A stretch of 64,000 nucleotides of DNA from Tabrizicola piscis. GTDB lineage: Bacteria; Pseudomonadota; Alphaproteobacteria; Rhodobacterales; Rhodobacteraceae. Position numbers and translations under genes: made by a program. Position 1 is the stretch's first letter. Every line of letters starts with the position of its first letter. The notes under the pieces were generated by a model, which saw nothing but the letters and a program-made list of their open reading frames with translations, did not search any database and had not been told where the DNA came from. Below, piece by piece: positions 1-9,900 of the stretch. The stretch lies in the NCBI RefSeq assembly GCF_003940805.1, contig NZ_CP034328.1, positions 1,470,001 through 1,534,000 on the forward strand. The letters run 5' to 3'.

Positions 1-1
1 C

Positions 2-256
2 GCGCATCCGCTGATCGTCCAGGGCTGGCAGTCCGACGCCGCCGCCGCCATAGCGACGCTTGCCGCCAACAACGTCCAGGCCGAGGCGATTGCCGCCTTC
101 ACCAGGGCCGCGCAGCCCGAAAGCCTGCTTCCCGCCGAGGACACCCCTTATGCCGAGGTCAAGCAGTACTGCGACGCCCACCCTGACTGGCAGACAACCT
201 ACGGCCGGCTGAACTTCACCGTGCTGGAGCTGAAACTGCCGCAGGTCTTCCAATGA
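2..256 (+). CDS. C-terminal 84 residues of an unrecognised protein
   Basis: The reading frame is open from the left window edge and ends at the TGA at 254-256. It encodes the end of a protein whose start lies outside the window. The visible part is soluble-looking, with an alanine-rich stretch and a terminal segment ending LPQVFQ. I recognise no family. The stop overlaps the ATG of the following glycosyltransferase as ATGA, so the two genes are probably translationally coupled and functionally linked. The linkage to a surface-glycan type enzyme is inference only. Confidence 0.6.
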   Translation, partial: AHPLIVQGWQSDAAAAIATLAANNVQAEAIAAFTRAAQPESLLPAEDTPYAEVKQYCDAHPDWQTTYGRLNFTVLELKLPQVFQ

Positions 257-1233
257 CCAGCGCCGCTGCCCAGACGACCCCGGTCGCGCTGATGTCCTGC
301 ATGCGCAACGAAGGCATTCATGTCGTCGAATGGCTGGCCTATCACCGGGTCATCGGCTTCGGTCCGATCGTGATCTGCACCAATGACTGCACCGATGGCA
401 CGGACCGGCTGCTGGAGGCTTTGGCCGCAGGGGGTGCGGTTGACCATATGCCCAACCCGGTGGCCAAGGATGAGTCACCGCAAGGCGCAGGCATCCGGCG
501 CGTGATGGCGCATCTGCAGGGCGGCGCGGTGGACTGGCTGTGCCATCTCGACAGCGATGAATTCCTGAACATCGCCCCCGGTGCCGCCCCGGTGCAAGAG
601 GTCATCGCCCGCGCGGGCGATGCGCATGCCATCGCCCTGCCCTGGCGCAGTTTCGGCGACAGCGGCCATAGCGTCTGGCCGGGCAACACGCTTTCCGCCT
701 TCACCGGTTGCGAGGCGGCGATGGACCCCGAACTGGTCAAGTTCAAATCCATCTTCCGCCTCAGTGCGTTCCACAACGCCTCGGAACACATGCCGACCGA
801 CCCCCGCGTGGAGGCCCCCTTGCCCGTCAACGCGGCGGGTGAGCCGCTGTCGCCTGCCACCCTTCTTGGTCCGCCCCGGTCGCGCTACCGGCCGATCGAC
901 GTGGCAATGCGCGGCGGAGCGGTGATCAACCACTATGCCACCCGGTCGACCGACGTTTTCCTGATGAAGAACGACCGTGGCTTCGGCACCGGGCAGGCCT
1001 TCGGGAAGTATCACCTGAACTCGGTCTGGCACCGCCGCACCAACCGCAACGAACGGCAAGACCGGTCGATCCTGCGCCGCTGGGCTGAGGTGGAAACCGA
1101 GATGGCCCGCCTGCGCGCGCTTTCCGGCGTCGCCGCAGCCGAGGCTGCCAGCCTGTCCTGGTTCACAGACACCCGTCGGCATCTTCTGGTGCCCGACACC
1201 ATCCGCCGCTGGACCAAAGGGGCCACCGCATGA
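253..1233 (+). CDS. GT2-like glycosyltransferase (Glyco_tranf_2_4 type)
   Basis: This 326-residue protein resembles the glycosyltransferase family 2-like group with domain Glyco_tranf_2_4. The N-terminus has CMRNEG followed by a nucleotide-binding style CTNDCTDGTD (about 42-51). An acidic HLDSDEF motif (about 98-104) fits the metal/nucleotide-sugar binding DxD. There is no signal peptide or membrane segment, so it is probably cytoplasmic and acts on an unknown acceptor in glycan synthesis. It overlaps the upstream gene and the downstream MAPEG gene by ATGA at both ends, which makes a tight three-gene unit. The ATG at 253 is supported by this overlap. Donor and acceptor cannot be told from sequence. 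Confidence 0.8.
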   Translation: MTSAAAQTTPVALMSCMRNEGIHVVEWLAYHRVIGFGPIVICTNDCTDGTDRLLEALAAGGAVDHMPNPVAKDESPQGAGIRRVMAHLQGGAVDWLCHLDSDEFLNIAPGAAPVQEVIARAGDAHAIALPWRSFGDSGHSVWPGNTLSAFTGCEAAMDPELVKFKSIFRLSAFHNASEHMPTDPRVEAPLPVNAAGEPLSPATLLGPPRSRYRPIDVAMRGGAVINHYATRSTDVFLMKNDRGFGTGQAFGKYHLNSVWHRRTNRNERQDRSILRRWAEVETEMARLRALSGVAAAEAASLSWFTDTRRHLLVPDTIRRWTKGATA

Positions 1234-1625
1234 CACCTGAGCTGACCGTTCTTGCCCTTGCAGGCCTGTTGCAGGCCGCCCAGTTCACCCTGTTCGCGGT
1301 TCCGGCCAACCGCGAATTGGGCGTGGGCTACACCTCCAGCCCTCGGGACCGACCGCCCTCGCGCCAGATGTCCGCCGTCACCGCCCGCCTGCAACGCGCG
1401 CTCAACAACCATTTCGAGGCGCTGATCCTGTTCACCCTCGCCGTTGTCGTGGTGACCCTTGGCAACCAGTCGACCCCCGTCACCCAATATGCGGCCTGGC
1501 TCTATCTTGCGGCGCGCATCCTCTATGTTCCCGCCTACGCCCTGGGCTGGCGGCCTTGGCGTTCCGCGATCTGGAGCGTAGGTTTCTTTGCAACCCTCAC
1601 AATGATCGTGGCCGCCCTCATCTGA
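1230..1625 (+). CDS. MAPEG-family membrane protein
   Basis: The 131-residue protein has about four hydrophobic helices and the look of the MAPEG family (membrane-associated proteins in eicosanoid and glutathione metabolism): an N-terminal helix, a basic loop with RLQRALNNHFEAL (a conserved RA.N..E motif of the family), then three more helices. Bacterial MAPEG proteins are mostly of unknown function, and some bind glutathione. Its ATG overlaps the stop of the glycosyltransferase gene (ATGA at 1230-1233), so it is co-translated with it. A direct role in the glycosyltransferase pathway is not shown. Confidence 0.85.
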   Translation: MTPELTVLALAGLLQAAQFTLFAVPANRELGVGYTSSPRDRPPSRQMSAVTARLQRALNNHFEALILFTLAVVVVTLGNQSTPVTQYAAWLYLAARILYVPAYALGWRPWRSAIWSVGFFATLTMIVAALI

Positions 1626-1642
1626 CCCTTTCACATTTGCCC

Positions 1643-1680
1643 AAATATCCCACGGGGGTGCGGGGGTGTGAAACCCCCGG
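1643..1680 (-). repeat. AAATATCC plus GC hairpin element, copy A
   Basis: Between the MAPEG gene and lpd lies AAATATCC (1643-1650) followed by a hairpin, CGGGGGT at 1661-1667 pairing with ACCCCCG at 1673-1679. On the minus strand it reads as a GC hairpin followed by GGATATTTGGG. The same arrangement recurs near 17858, 36370 and 54430. Here it points against both flanking genes, so it is not their terminator in the usual sense. Confidence 0.6.
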
Positions 1681-1709
1681 CTCCCGACCGAAACCAAAGG
1701 ACCCGACCC

Positions 1710-3098
1710 ATGGCAAGCTTTGACACCATCATCATCGGCGCAGGCCCCGGCGGCTATGTCTGCGCCATCCGCGCAGCGCAACTTGGCCTGAAGGTGGCTG
1801 TGGTCGAGGGCCGCGACACCCTTGGCGGCACCTGCCTCAACGTCGGCTGCATCCCGTCTAAGGCTATGCTGCACGCCACCCATCTTCTGCACGAAACCCA
1901 TGAGAACTTTGAAAAAATGGGCCTGATGGGCGCCAAGCCAAAGGTGGATTGGGCCAAGATGCAGGCCTACAAGGACGACGTCGTCACCGGCAACACCAAG
2001 GGGATCGAGTTTCTGTTCAAGAAGAACAAGGTCACCTGGCTGAAAGGCTGGGGGTCGATCCCGGCGCCCGGCCAGGTCAAGGTCGGGGATGAGGTTCACA
2101 CCGCCAAGCACATCGTCATCGCCACCGGCTCGGAAGCTTCCACGCTCCCCGGCGTCACGATCGACGAACAGACCGTTGTCACCTCCACCGGCGCCCTTAC
2201 CCTGCCGAAGATCCCGAAATCCATGGTGGTGATCGGTGCCGGAGTTATCGGGCTGGAAATGGGGTCGGTCTACGCCCGCCTTGGCACCGAAGTTACCGTG
2301 GTCGAATACCTTGACGCCATCACCCCCGGAATGGATGCCGAGGTCGCCAAGACCTTCCAGCGCATCCTGACGAAACAGGGCCTGAAATTCGTCCTGGGGG
2401 CTGCCGTTCAAGGCGTCTCCCAGGGCAAGAAGGGCGCTACTGTCACCTACAAGCTGCGCAAGGACGACAAGGAGGCCACGCTTGAGGCCGATGTTGTCCT
2501 TGTCGCGACGGGGCGCAAACCCTACACCGCCGGCCTTGGCCTTGAAGCCCTTGGCATCGAGATGGGCCCCCGCGGCACGGTCAAGACCGATGCCCACTTC
2601 CAGACCAACGTTGCTGGCCTTTACGCCATCGGCGACGCCATCGCCGGCCCGATGCTGGCCCACAAGGCCGAAGATGAAGGCATGGCGCTGGCCGAAATCA
2701 TGGCGGGCAAGCATGGCCATGTGAACTATGGCGTCATCCCCGGGGTCATCTACACCACGCCCGAGGTCGCAAACGTCGGCCAGACCGAAGAGCAGCTGAA
2801 AGCCGAAGGCCGCGCCTACAAGGTCGGCAAGTTTCCCTTCATGGGCAACGCCCGCGCCAAGGCGGTGTTTCAGGCCGAAGGGTTCGTCAAGATCATCACC
2901 GACGCCGCCACCGACCGCATCCTTGGCGCCCATATCATCGGCCCGATGGCAGGCGACCTGATCCATGAAATCTGCGTGGCGATGGAATTCGGCGCCTCGG
3001 CCCAGGATCTTGCGCTGACGTGCCACGCCCACCCGACGTGGTCTGAAGCGGTGCGTGAGGCCGCCCTGGCCTGCGGCGACGGCGCAATCCACGCCTGA
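1710..3098 (+). CDS. lpd: Dihydrolipoyl dehydrogenase (E3)
   Basis: This 462-residue flavoenzyme reoxidises dihydrolipoamide in 2-oxoacid dehydrogenase complexes and in the glycine cleavage system. The N-terminus has the FAD dinucleotide fold IIIGAGPGG, followed by the redox disulfide [13 protein letters not shown] (Cys42 and Cys47). A second NAD-binding fold, [13 protein letters not shown], is in the middle. The C-terminal [10 protein letters not shown] holds the catalytic His-Glu pair of the dimer interface. I chose ATG 1710 over the in-frame ATG at 1668 because AAAGGA precedes it and the FAD motif follows at once. It is a stand-alone lpd copy not linked to E1/E2 genes here; the gcv operon lies 48 kb away. 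Confidence 0.95.
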   Translation: MASFDTIIIGAGPGGYVCAIRAAQLGLKVAVVEGRDTLGGTCLNVGCIPSKAMLHATHLLHETHENFEKMGLMGAKPKVDWAKMQAYKDDVVTGNTKGIEFLFKKNKVTWLKGWGSIPAPGQVKVGDEVHTAKHIVIATGSEASTLPGVTIDEQTVVTSTGALTLPKIPKSMVVIGAGVIGLEMGSVYARLGTEVTVVEYLDAITPGMDAEVAKTFQRILTKQGLKFVLGAAVQGVSQGKKGATVTYKLRKDDKEATLEADVVLVATGRKPYTAGLGLEALGIEMGPRGTVKTDAHFQTNVAGLYAIGDAIAGPMLAHKAEDEGMALAEIMAGKHGHVNYGVIPGVIYTTPEVANVGQTEEQLKAEGRAYKVGKFPFMGNARAKAVFQAEGFVKIITDAATDRILGAHIIGPMAGDLIHEICVAMEFGASAQDLALTCHAHPTWSEAVREAALACGDGAIHA

Positions 3099-3105
3099 CC
3101 GGACC

Positions 3106-3177
3106 GCTCGTCGTTCGACTTCGTCTTCTCCTCGCAAGGCACACCGCCTGCGAGGAGTGACGAAGTCACCGACGAGC
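3106..3177. repeat. CTCGTCG-family palindromic element, copy 1
   Basis: A 72-bp interrupted palindrome lies between the convergent lpd and pirin genes. Outer arms are GCTCGTCG and CGACGAGC, middle arms GACTTCGTC and GACGAAGTC, and inner arms CTCCTCGCA and TGCGAGGAG. It folds as one long hairpin and may serve as a bidirectional terminator. A closely similar element follows maeB (24463-24520) and a divergent relative follows the bicupin gene (20872-20941), so it behaves like a REP-type dispersed repeat. Confidence 0.7.
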
Positions 3178-3183
3178 AGACCC

Positions 3184-4095
3184 TTAATGCGCGGGCTTGA
3201 TGAAAGTGCCGTTGCGCAACTCGGCAAAGGCCTGCCGCAACTCGGCCTCGCTGTTCATGACAATCGGTCCGGCCCAGGCCACTGGTTCTTCGATCGGCGC
3301 GCCAGAGATCAACAGGAACCGCACACCCTCTGGCCCTGCGGTCACCGTCACCTCATCGCCCGCACCGAAGCGCACAAGGGTACGGTTGCCGGACAGGTCG
3401 CGGATGTTCACCTCTTGCCCGGCAACTTCTTTTTCCAGCAGCACACCTTCGGGGCGTGCGGCGTCGCGGAAGGTGCCAGCGCCGTCAAAGACATAGGCAA
3501 AGGCACGGCGGCGCGTGTCGATCTTGAAGGTCTTGCGCTTGCCCGCAGGCACGAAGACATCCAGATATTGCGGATCTGCCGCAATCCCTTCGACCGGGCT
3601 TTTCACGCCCCGATAGTCGCCGATCACCACGCGGATGCTGGTGCCGTCATCCTCGAACCGCTCTGGCAGTTCCTGCCCCGGAATATCCTGATAGCGCGGG
3701 TCGGTCATCTTCAACGCGCGCGGCAGGTTGCCCCAAAGCTGGAACCCATGCATCCGGCCCATGGCGTCACCCTTCGGCATTTCCTGATGCAGGATGCCCC
3801 GCCCGGCGGTCATCAGTTGCAGGCTTCCCGGCCCAAGGATCCCCCGGTTGCCCAGACTGTCGCCATGCTCCACCGTTCCGGCCAGCACATAGGTGATCGT
3901 TTCGATCCCGCGATGCGGGTGCCACGGGAAGCCAGCCATGTAATCCCGCGGGTGGTCCCCCCGGAAGTCGTCAAACAGCAGGAACGGATCTTCGGCCAGC
4001 GGGTCAGCGCCGCCAAAGGCACGATGCAGATGAACGCCCGCGCCTTCCAGATGCGGCTGCGCGCGGCGGGTCTCGATGACGGGACGGATGGACAT
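3184..4095 (-). CDS. Pirin family bicupin protein
   Basis: This 303-residue protein is a pirin, a bicupin of the YhhW/quercetinase-like group. The N-terminal cupin carries HPHRGIETITYVLAG, then EHGDSLGNRG, and later the LHQE segment; these supply the His/His/His/Glu metal ligands of pirins. The C-terminal cupin follows. Bacterial pirins have been linked to quercetin dioxygenation or to control of pyruvate metabolism, and which applies here is unknown. Start 4095 is chosen because AGGAGA sits just upstream and the pirin-typical beginning follows; a much longer frame upstream is an artefact. The gene is convergent with lpd. Confidence 0.88.
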   Translation of the reverse strand: MSIRPVIETRRAQPHLEGAGVHLHRAFGGADPLAEDPFLLFDDFRGDHPRDYMAGFPWHPHRGIETITYVLAGTVEHGDSLGNRGILGPGSLQLMTAGRGILHQEMPKGDAMGRMHGFQLWGNLPRALKMTDPRYQDIPGQELPERFEDDGTSIRVVIGDYRGVKSPVEGIAADPQYLDVFVPAGKRKTFKIDTRRRAFAYVFDGAGTFRDAARPEGVLLEKEVAGQEVNIRDLSGNRTLVRFGAGDEVTVTAGPEGVRFLLISGAPIEEPVAWAGPIVMNSEAELRQAFAELRNGTFIKPAH

Positions 4096-4408
4096 GATTT
4101 GTCTCCTGAATTGCGTTTTCCCAAAGATGGAGCGAAGCAGGCTGCGCGCCAAGGCGCAAATCTGGCGGGCAGCTGTGCGGGGATGCACTGAAGCACGCAA
4201 CAAAGGGCAGGGCCCGACCGCCGGGTGGGCGAGCAACATCCGTTCTGGGCACTTTATGGTGCAACACCTCCCACGGCAGTTCTGCAGGCTGACGGTGCAA
4301 AGCGCCCGCCCGAGGGGGCGGACGGGCGCTGCCCGGCGGCGCAAGAGCGCCTTGATTCCGGGCGAAGAACGCCCTTTGGAAACAACTCTTCGAACAATAG
4401 TTCGTCAG
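4096..4408. other. Intergenic stretch upstream of the pirin gene
   Basis: I see no coding region in this stretch. It should hold the pirin promoter and the end of the small EF-hand gene's transcript. The only clear structure is the hairpin at 4301-4330, listed separately. Confidence 0.5.
4301..4330 (-). terminator. Hairpin downstream of the EF-hand gene
   Basis: AGCGCCCG (4301-4308) pairs with CGGGCGCT (4323-4330), and on the minus strand TTTGC follows the stem. It lies about 80 nt past the stop of the small EF-hand gene and could be its intrinsic terminator. The T-tract is short. Confidence 0.45.
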
Positions 4409-4660
4409 TCAGCCATCCGCGCACACGACCTTTATTGGTGATCCATCCTTGAGGAGGAAAACCTCGACACAAGCTCCCTCGCGCCCCACAGCAGGACGGT
4501 GTCCAAGGTCCAAGCTCACTACGATCTCCCGAGGCGAAACGAATCCGCTGTCGTCTAGATCCATAAGCGCAAACGGGAAGTCATGTTGCCAAACCAATGC
4601 CGAAGTTACGACCAGAATGACAGTGCCGCCGCCCAAGAGTATCTTAATTAGAGTTCGCAT
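4409..4660 (-). CDS. Small EF-hand-like exported protein, 83 aa
   Basis: An 83-residue protein starts with a hydrophobic segment (about 5-23, MRTLIKILLGGG then VILVVTSALVW) and carries an EF-hand-like loop DLDDSGFVSPREI with acidic residues at the calcium-ligand positions. The remainder has two cysteines that could pair outside the cytoplasm. It is therefore probably membrane-anchored or secreted and may bind calcium. Start 4660 is preferred over 4690 because GAAGAAGG lies upstream and the signal-like segment follows directly. Base composition is less GC-rich than that of its neighbours. No function is known. Confidence 0.6.
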   Translation of the reverse strand: MRTLIKILLGGGTVILVVTSALVWQHDFPFALMDLDDSGFVSPREIVVSLDLGHRPAVGREGACVEVFLLKDGSPIKVVCADG

Positions 4661-4806
4661 GATGCCTTCTTCCTCACTGCGCGTCGACACTCAGACATGG
4701 GTCACCAATCAGCAACGGCCGGTCAGCCAACACCTCTTACCAAGCCTCTAACGCCCACACCCAACCCCTTGATTTCCCAACATCCCAATCCATGTCCCGC
4801 GTGGCA

Positions 4807-5457
4807 CTACCCCGCCAGATGCCGCAGCCCCTGCGTCACATCTGTCCGCACCGCCAACCGCAGCCCCGGCTCATCCCCCGCTTTCAGCGCGGCAAGGATC
4901 ATCCGGTGATGCTGCGGCGGCTCCCGCCGCTTTACCCGAGCATAGACGGCCCGCATCGTGGGCCCCAACTGCAGCCAGACTGTTTCACACATCGCCAGCA
5001 TCGCCGGGGTCTGGGCGCGCAGGTAGAGGGTGCGGTGGAACTCCAGGTTCGTGCGCACATAGCCCACCGCATCGCCCTTCACCGCCGCCTCGGCGTTCAG
5101 CATGTTGATCGCGGCCAGCCGTTCGATCAGCGCGAAATGGGCGCGGGGCAGCGCGCGGGCGGCCATCTCCGGTTCCAGAAGCGCCCGGATCGCGGCCAGT
5201 TCCTCAATCCGCTCCGGCGTGAGTTCGGGGGTGGAAATCCGGCCAGAGGAGGACAGCGTCAGTGCGCCTTCGGCCACCAGCCGGCGAACCGCCTCACGCG
5301 CGGGGGTCATCGACACGCCAAAGGCTTTGCCAAGACCGCGCAAGGTCAGCGACTGGCCGGGGTCCATCTCGCCATGCATGACCTGCTGGCGCAAGGACCG
5401 GTACAGCCGTTCATGCGCTGCGGCATTGGGGTCGGTGAGGCGAGGGGTGATCGGCAT
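4807..5457 (-). CDS. GntR-family regulator with FCD domain
   Basis: This 216-residue protein has an N-terminal winged helix (about 10-75) with LRGLGKAFGVSMTPAREAVRRL, the diagnostic GntR recognition region. A helical FCD ligand domain (about 85-210) includes EFHRTLY and a late HHRMILAAL, the usual metal/ligand-binding positions. FCD regulators normally sense an organic acid or sugar acid; the ligand here is unknown. ATG 5457 gives the standard family length, and a longer frame to 5589 overlaps the neighbouring peptidase gene. It is on the same strand as the upstream YgjP peptidase gene, 32 nt apart. Confidence 0.88.
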   Translation of the reverse strand: MPITPRLTDPNAAAHERLYRSLRQQVMHGEMDPGQSLTLRGLGKAFGVSMTPAREAVRRLVAEGALTLSSSGRISTPELTPERIEELAAIRALLEPEMAARALPRAHFALIERLAAINMLNAEAAVKGDAVGYVRTNLEFHRTLYLRAQTPAMLAMCETVWLQLGPTMRAVYARVKRREPPQHHRMILAALKAGDEPGLRLAVRTDVTQGLRHLAG

Positions 5458-5489
5458 GGTCCGAAGGGAACACCCCGGCTGCCCGGGGG

Positions 5490-6182
5490 TCAATCCTGAA
5501 AGCGCAAGCGGTGCAAGGCCTGGCCGTGGCTGTGCAGCCAGTCGCGTTCCACTTTCCAGCCGGGATAGATCTTGCTGACCACCGCCCAATAGGCGGGGGA
5601 ATGGTTCAGTTCCACAAGATGCGCGACCTCATGCGCGGCGACATAGTCCAGAACTGACGCGGGTGCCATGATCAGCCGCCAGGAATACATCAGCCGCCCG
5701 TCAGGCGAACAGGACCCCCAGCGCGACCGGGTGTCCCGCAGCGCAAGGGCGGAATAGGGCCGCCCGACCAGCCCGGCATAATGCGTGCTGGCCCGGGCCA
5801 GCCGGTCACGCGCCAGCGCCTTCAGCCAGGCAGCCACTCGTGGGCCAGCGCTGGCGGGGTTGCCCGGCACCAGAAGCTGGTCACCGTCCACCCGGATGGC
5901 CCGCCCCGTGCCCTGGACCAGCGTCAGATCGCGCCCTTCGACCGGGATCACCGACCCAAGGCCAACGGGACGCACTGCAGAATCAGGCATCGCCTCCAGC
6001 GTTTCGCGCAGCCAGCCTTCATGACCCTGCAGGAAGGCCAGCGCCTCGCCCTCGCGCGCGCGGGCGGGCATGCTGAGCGTCACCTTGCCATCCAGCCGCG
6101 AAACCCGCAGCGAAAACCGCCGCGCGCGGGCGACGCGTTTCAGATGCACCTCGACCGGCGGCGGGCCAGGAAGAACCGGCAT
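5490..6182 (-). CDS. YgjP-type zinc metallopeptidase (M48-like, DUF45)
   Basis: The 230-residue protein belongs to the YgjP/SprT-like family of predicted cytoplasmic metallopeptidases. RSRWGSCS (about 153-159) is the family signature. HEVAHLVELNHSP (184-196) provides the HExxH zinc site plus a third His at 194, and the C-terminus has the usual tryptophan- and histidine-containing tail. Substrates of this family are largely unknown. The long N-terminal extension of the frame to 6647 is antisense to the TIGR02300 gene and is rejected; ATG 6182 gives the normal family length. The gene is divergent from the TIGR02300 gene. Confidence 0.9.
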   Translation of the reverse strand: MPVLPGPPPVEVHLKRVARARRFSLRVSRLDGKVTLSMPARAREGEALAFLQGHEGWLRETLEAMPDSAVRPVGLGSVIPVEGRDLTLVQGTGRAIRVDGDQLLVPGNPASAGPRVAAWLKALARDRLARASTHYAGLVGRPYSALALRDTRSRWGSCSPDGRLMYSWRLIMAPASVLDYVAAHEVAHLVELNHSPAYWAVVSKIYPGWKVERDWLHSHGQALHRLRFQD

Positions 6183-6305
6183 GAAAACCCCTTGATCTTT
6201 CGCCAGAGAATAGCCAGCTACGGCGCTGTACGAAAGCCTTTGACAGTCGCCTGCACCTGTGGCAAGCGACCATTTTCCCGTTACCCACCACCCGAAGGGA
6301 TGACC

Positions 6306-6641
6306 ATGCCCAAAGCAGAATGGGGCACGAAGCGTATCTGCCCGACGACCGGCAAGCGCTTTTACGACCTGAACCGCAGCCCGATCGTCAGCCCCTACAC
6401 GGGCGAGATCGTGGATATCGAAACTGTCCGCCGCAAGATGGCCGCCAGCGTCATTTCGCGCGCTGTCCCCGAAAAGGACGACGACGTCCTGGTCGAGGAT
6501 CTGGAGGCCGAAGACGATCTGCTGGAAGCAGCGGTCGCGGATGACGCCGAACTGGACGATGATCTTCTGGAAGAAGACGCCGACGACAACGTTTCGCTGG
6601 ACGATCTGGCCGACGTTGCGGGCGACGAGGAAGAGGTCTGA
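6306..6641 (+). CDS. TIGR02300-family acidic protein
   Basis: This 111-residue protein begins MPKAEWGTKRICPTTGKRFYD and continues LNRSPIVSPYTGE, the hallmark of the TIGR02300 alphaproteobacterial family. The C-terminal half is a long run of Asp and Glu with few other residues. The first part resembles a small zinc-ribbon remnant with a single visible Cys. Its function is unknown. ATG 6306 fits a purine-rich GAAGGGA better than the ATG at 6300. A tRNA-Ala gene follows on the same strand about 100 nt later. Confidence 0.9.
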   Translation: MPKAEWGTKRICPTTGKRFYDLNRSPIVSPYTGEIVDIETVRRKMAASVISRAVPEKDDDVLVEDLEAEDDLLEAAVADDAELDDDLLEEDADDNVSLDDLADVAGDEEEV

Positions 6642-6747
6642 TCCCATCCGCCGGGGCCTGCACGGGGTGTGAAAAATCCCCTTGCACCCCCCGGCGACCT
6701 ACCCTAAACACCCGGCATCGCGGCGGCAACGCCGTGGTTTCTCCGGT

Positions 6748-6823
<76 letters not shown>

Positions 6824-6848
6824 ACAGGAACCTGACGGTTCAAACCGA

Positions 6849-6880
6849 AAACGGCCCGCTTCACCAGAAGCGGGCCGTTT
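6849..6880 (+). terminator. Intrinsic terminator after tRNA-Ala
   Basis: AAACGGCCCGCTT (6849-6861) pairs perfectly with AAGCGGGCCGTTT (6868-6880) around a 6-nt loop. It follows the tRNA by 25 nt. It can also act on the opposite strand for the RND efflux operon, whose last gene stops at 6904. Confidence 0.85.
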
Positions 6881-6903
6881 CGATTCAGGGGTGATGGGCG
6901 GGC

Positions 6904-9900
6904 CTACTCGGCGGGTTGCGCCGGCCCTCGGCCAAGCCCGGCATTCTTGCGGTCAGCCGTCCACGCCCGCCGCTTGGCGCGCTGCCAGAACCATGGTCGG
7001 GGGTTGTCCGACCGGGTCACCAGCATCAGCAGCGATGGGATGATGACCAGCGTCAGCACCGTGGCGAAGGTCAGCCCATAGACGATGGCGCTGGAGAGCG
7101 CGATCCACCACTGGGTCGACGGCGCGCCGATGGTCACTTCGTGGCTTAGCAGTTCAAGGTTCAGGCCGAAGGCGATGGGCAACACGCCCAGAATCGCAGT
7201 CAGCGCCGTCAGCACCACGGGCCGGGCGCGTTCGCGGCAGGTCTGCAGGATCGCCTCGATCTTCGGCTTGCCCTCACGGCGGAGGGTGTCGAACGTGTCG
7301 ATCAGCACGATGTTGTTGTTCACCACCACCCCGGCCAGCGCAATGATCCCGATCCCGGTCATCACCACGCTGAAGGGCTGGCCCATGATCATCAGGCCCA
7401 GAAGCACGCCAATGGTCGACATGACCACGGCCGACAGCACCAGCCAGACCGAGGTGAAGTTGTTGAACTGCGCCAGAAGGACGACGAAAATCAGGAAGAT
7501 GGCTGCGCCAAAGGCGTTGGCAAGGAAAGCCATCGCTTCGGCCTGTTCGGCATCCTCGCCCGCCAGTTTCCAGCGGATGCCCAGCTGTTCCAGCCCGGCA
7601 TCTTCCAGCGCTGCAACCACAGCGGCACGGACACCATCGGTCTGCACCCCTTCGCGCACGCCTGCCTGCACGGTCACCGTGCGGGCGCCGTCCAGACGGG
7701 TCAGCGTGCCAGTGGTGGGTGCGGCGGAACGGGTGACGAAGTTCGAGATCGGCACCGACCCTTCGGCGGTCTGGATGCGCAACTGGTCCAGTGCTGCAAT
7801 GGTGCGCTGGTCCTCTGGCAGGCGCAGGACGATATCCACCGCGTCATCCGACCCGGCAGGACGGAAGTCCGACAGTTTCAGCCCGCCCGTCACCAGCTGG
7901 ACCATGGCCCCGACCGTCGCCGGCGCGATCCCGTAGCGCGAGGCAGCGGCGCGGTCGACCTGAAGCTCCCAATCCACGCCGGGAAGCGGCAAGCCGCTGG
8001 AGATGTCGATCACATCAGGCACTTGGGCCAACTGGTCCGACACGGCGCGGGCCACCTCGTTCAGATTGGCCGGGTCATCTGCCGAAAGCTGGATCTGGAT
8101 CGCCTTGCCGGTCGGCGGCCCAGCCTGCGGGACCGACACTTCGATATCCACACCGGGGATGCCGACCATTTCCGCGCGCAGGTCGGTCAGGATTTCGCTG
8201 GCTTTCTTCCGTTCGCGCCAGTCAACGAATTCGTACTGGATGGTGCCGATCACATCTGGCGCCACCTCATTCCCCGCGCCGCCGCCGCCACCGGTGCGGG
8301 TGTAGATCGTGGCAATCCCGGGCCAGCCAAGCATGCGTTCCTCGGCCTGTTTCACCAAGGCGTCCTTTTCGGCGATCGACAGGTTGCCGCGCGCCTTGAC
8401 GTACAGAAGGCCGAATTCGGGTTCGACGTCCGGGAAGAACTCCATTCCCTTGCCGTACTGGCCGTAGGCATAGGGAACGGCGACAAGCAGTCCCATGGCG
8501 GTGAACAGCATGATGACCGGGTGACGTACGGCCTTGCCCACAACCCACATGTAGGCACCGTCCTTGTGTTCCGGCGGGTGCTTGAACGGCTTGGCGATCA
8601 GCGCGCCAAGGGTGGGCACGAAGATCAGCGCATAGATCATCGACGCCGACAGCGTGACGATCAGCGTGATCGGCAGGAACTTCATGAACTCGCCCACGAT
8701 GCCGGGCCAGAACAGCAGGGGCGAGAAGGCGGCGACGCGGGTCATCGTCGCGGCGATCACCGGCCCGGCCATCCGGTGCGAGGCCATGGCAAAGGCCTGC
8801 CGCTTTTCCATGCCCTCCGACATGCGGCGTTCTGCGAATTCGGTGACGATGATGGCGTCGTCCACCAGCATGCCGACGGCAAGGATCAAGGAGAACAGAA
8901 CGATGATGTTGATCGTGAAGCCCCACAGCGCCAAAGCCAGCATCCCCATCAGGAAGGACGCCGGGATCGCCAGCCCGATCAGGATCGAGGCGCGGGCCGA
9001 CAGCGCGTAGAGGATCACGATGAACACCAGAATCACCGCTGTCAGGACCGAATTCTGCAGGTCGAACAGCAACTGGCGGATGTCTTTCGACTTGTCCTGG
9101 CTGAAGCTGACCTCGGTCCCCTCGGGGAGGAGCGCCTTGAACTCCTCGGCAATGGCCTTCACCTGATCAACCGTTTCAATCAGGTTCGCGCCCGAACGTT
9201 TCGACACTTCGATCGCCACCGCAGGGCGGCCATCTAGGCGGGTGATCGTCTCGGGTTCCTTCAGTGTCGGCAGGATCGAGGCGATGTCGCGGACCCGCAC
9301 GGTGGCAGTCGGGGTCGATATGACCGGCAGGTTGGCCACATCCTCGGCCGTTTCCAGAAGCGAGGGCAGCTTGATGGCATAGCGGCCCATCGCCCCTTCC
9401 AGCGCGCCCGCGGCGACCAGCTGGTTTCCTGCGGCAAAGCCCGCAATCAGGACATCGGGGCGCAGGCCGTAGCTGGCCAGCTTGCCCGGGTCGATCACCA
9501 CCTCGACCAGATCATCGCGCACACCTTGCAGGTTGGCGTTCAGGACGGGGGGCAAGTCTTCGATGCGGTCGCGCAAGTCGCGCCCGGCCTGGGCCAGCAC
9601 CCGTTCCGGCACCTCGCCCGACAGGGTGATGACAAGGATCGGGAATTCCGACAGGTTGACTTCGTTGACCGTGGGTTCATCTGCCCCATCGGGCAGTTCG
9701 GGGCGGGCCTGGGCGACCTTGTTCCGCACATCCTCCAGCGCGGTGCCAAGATCGGCGCCTGCCTGAAACTCGATCACCACGTTGCCCCCGCCCTGATAGG
9801 CGGTCGCGGTCATCTTCTTGATGCCGGTGATCGACTTCAGCGCCGTTTCCATCGGCCGCAGCAGCAGGCGTTCGCTGTCCTCGGGCGAGATGCCGTCATA

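Noticed and set aside
1011..3227. 738-codon minus-strand frame opposite lpd
   Set aside because: Antisense shadow of lpd with low-complexity Gly/Asp/Val content; lpd has all catalytic motifs.
6183..6647. N-terminal extension of the YgjP peptidase frame
   Set aside because: It is antisense to the well-conserved TIGR02300 gene, and the family starts near 6182.
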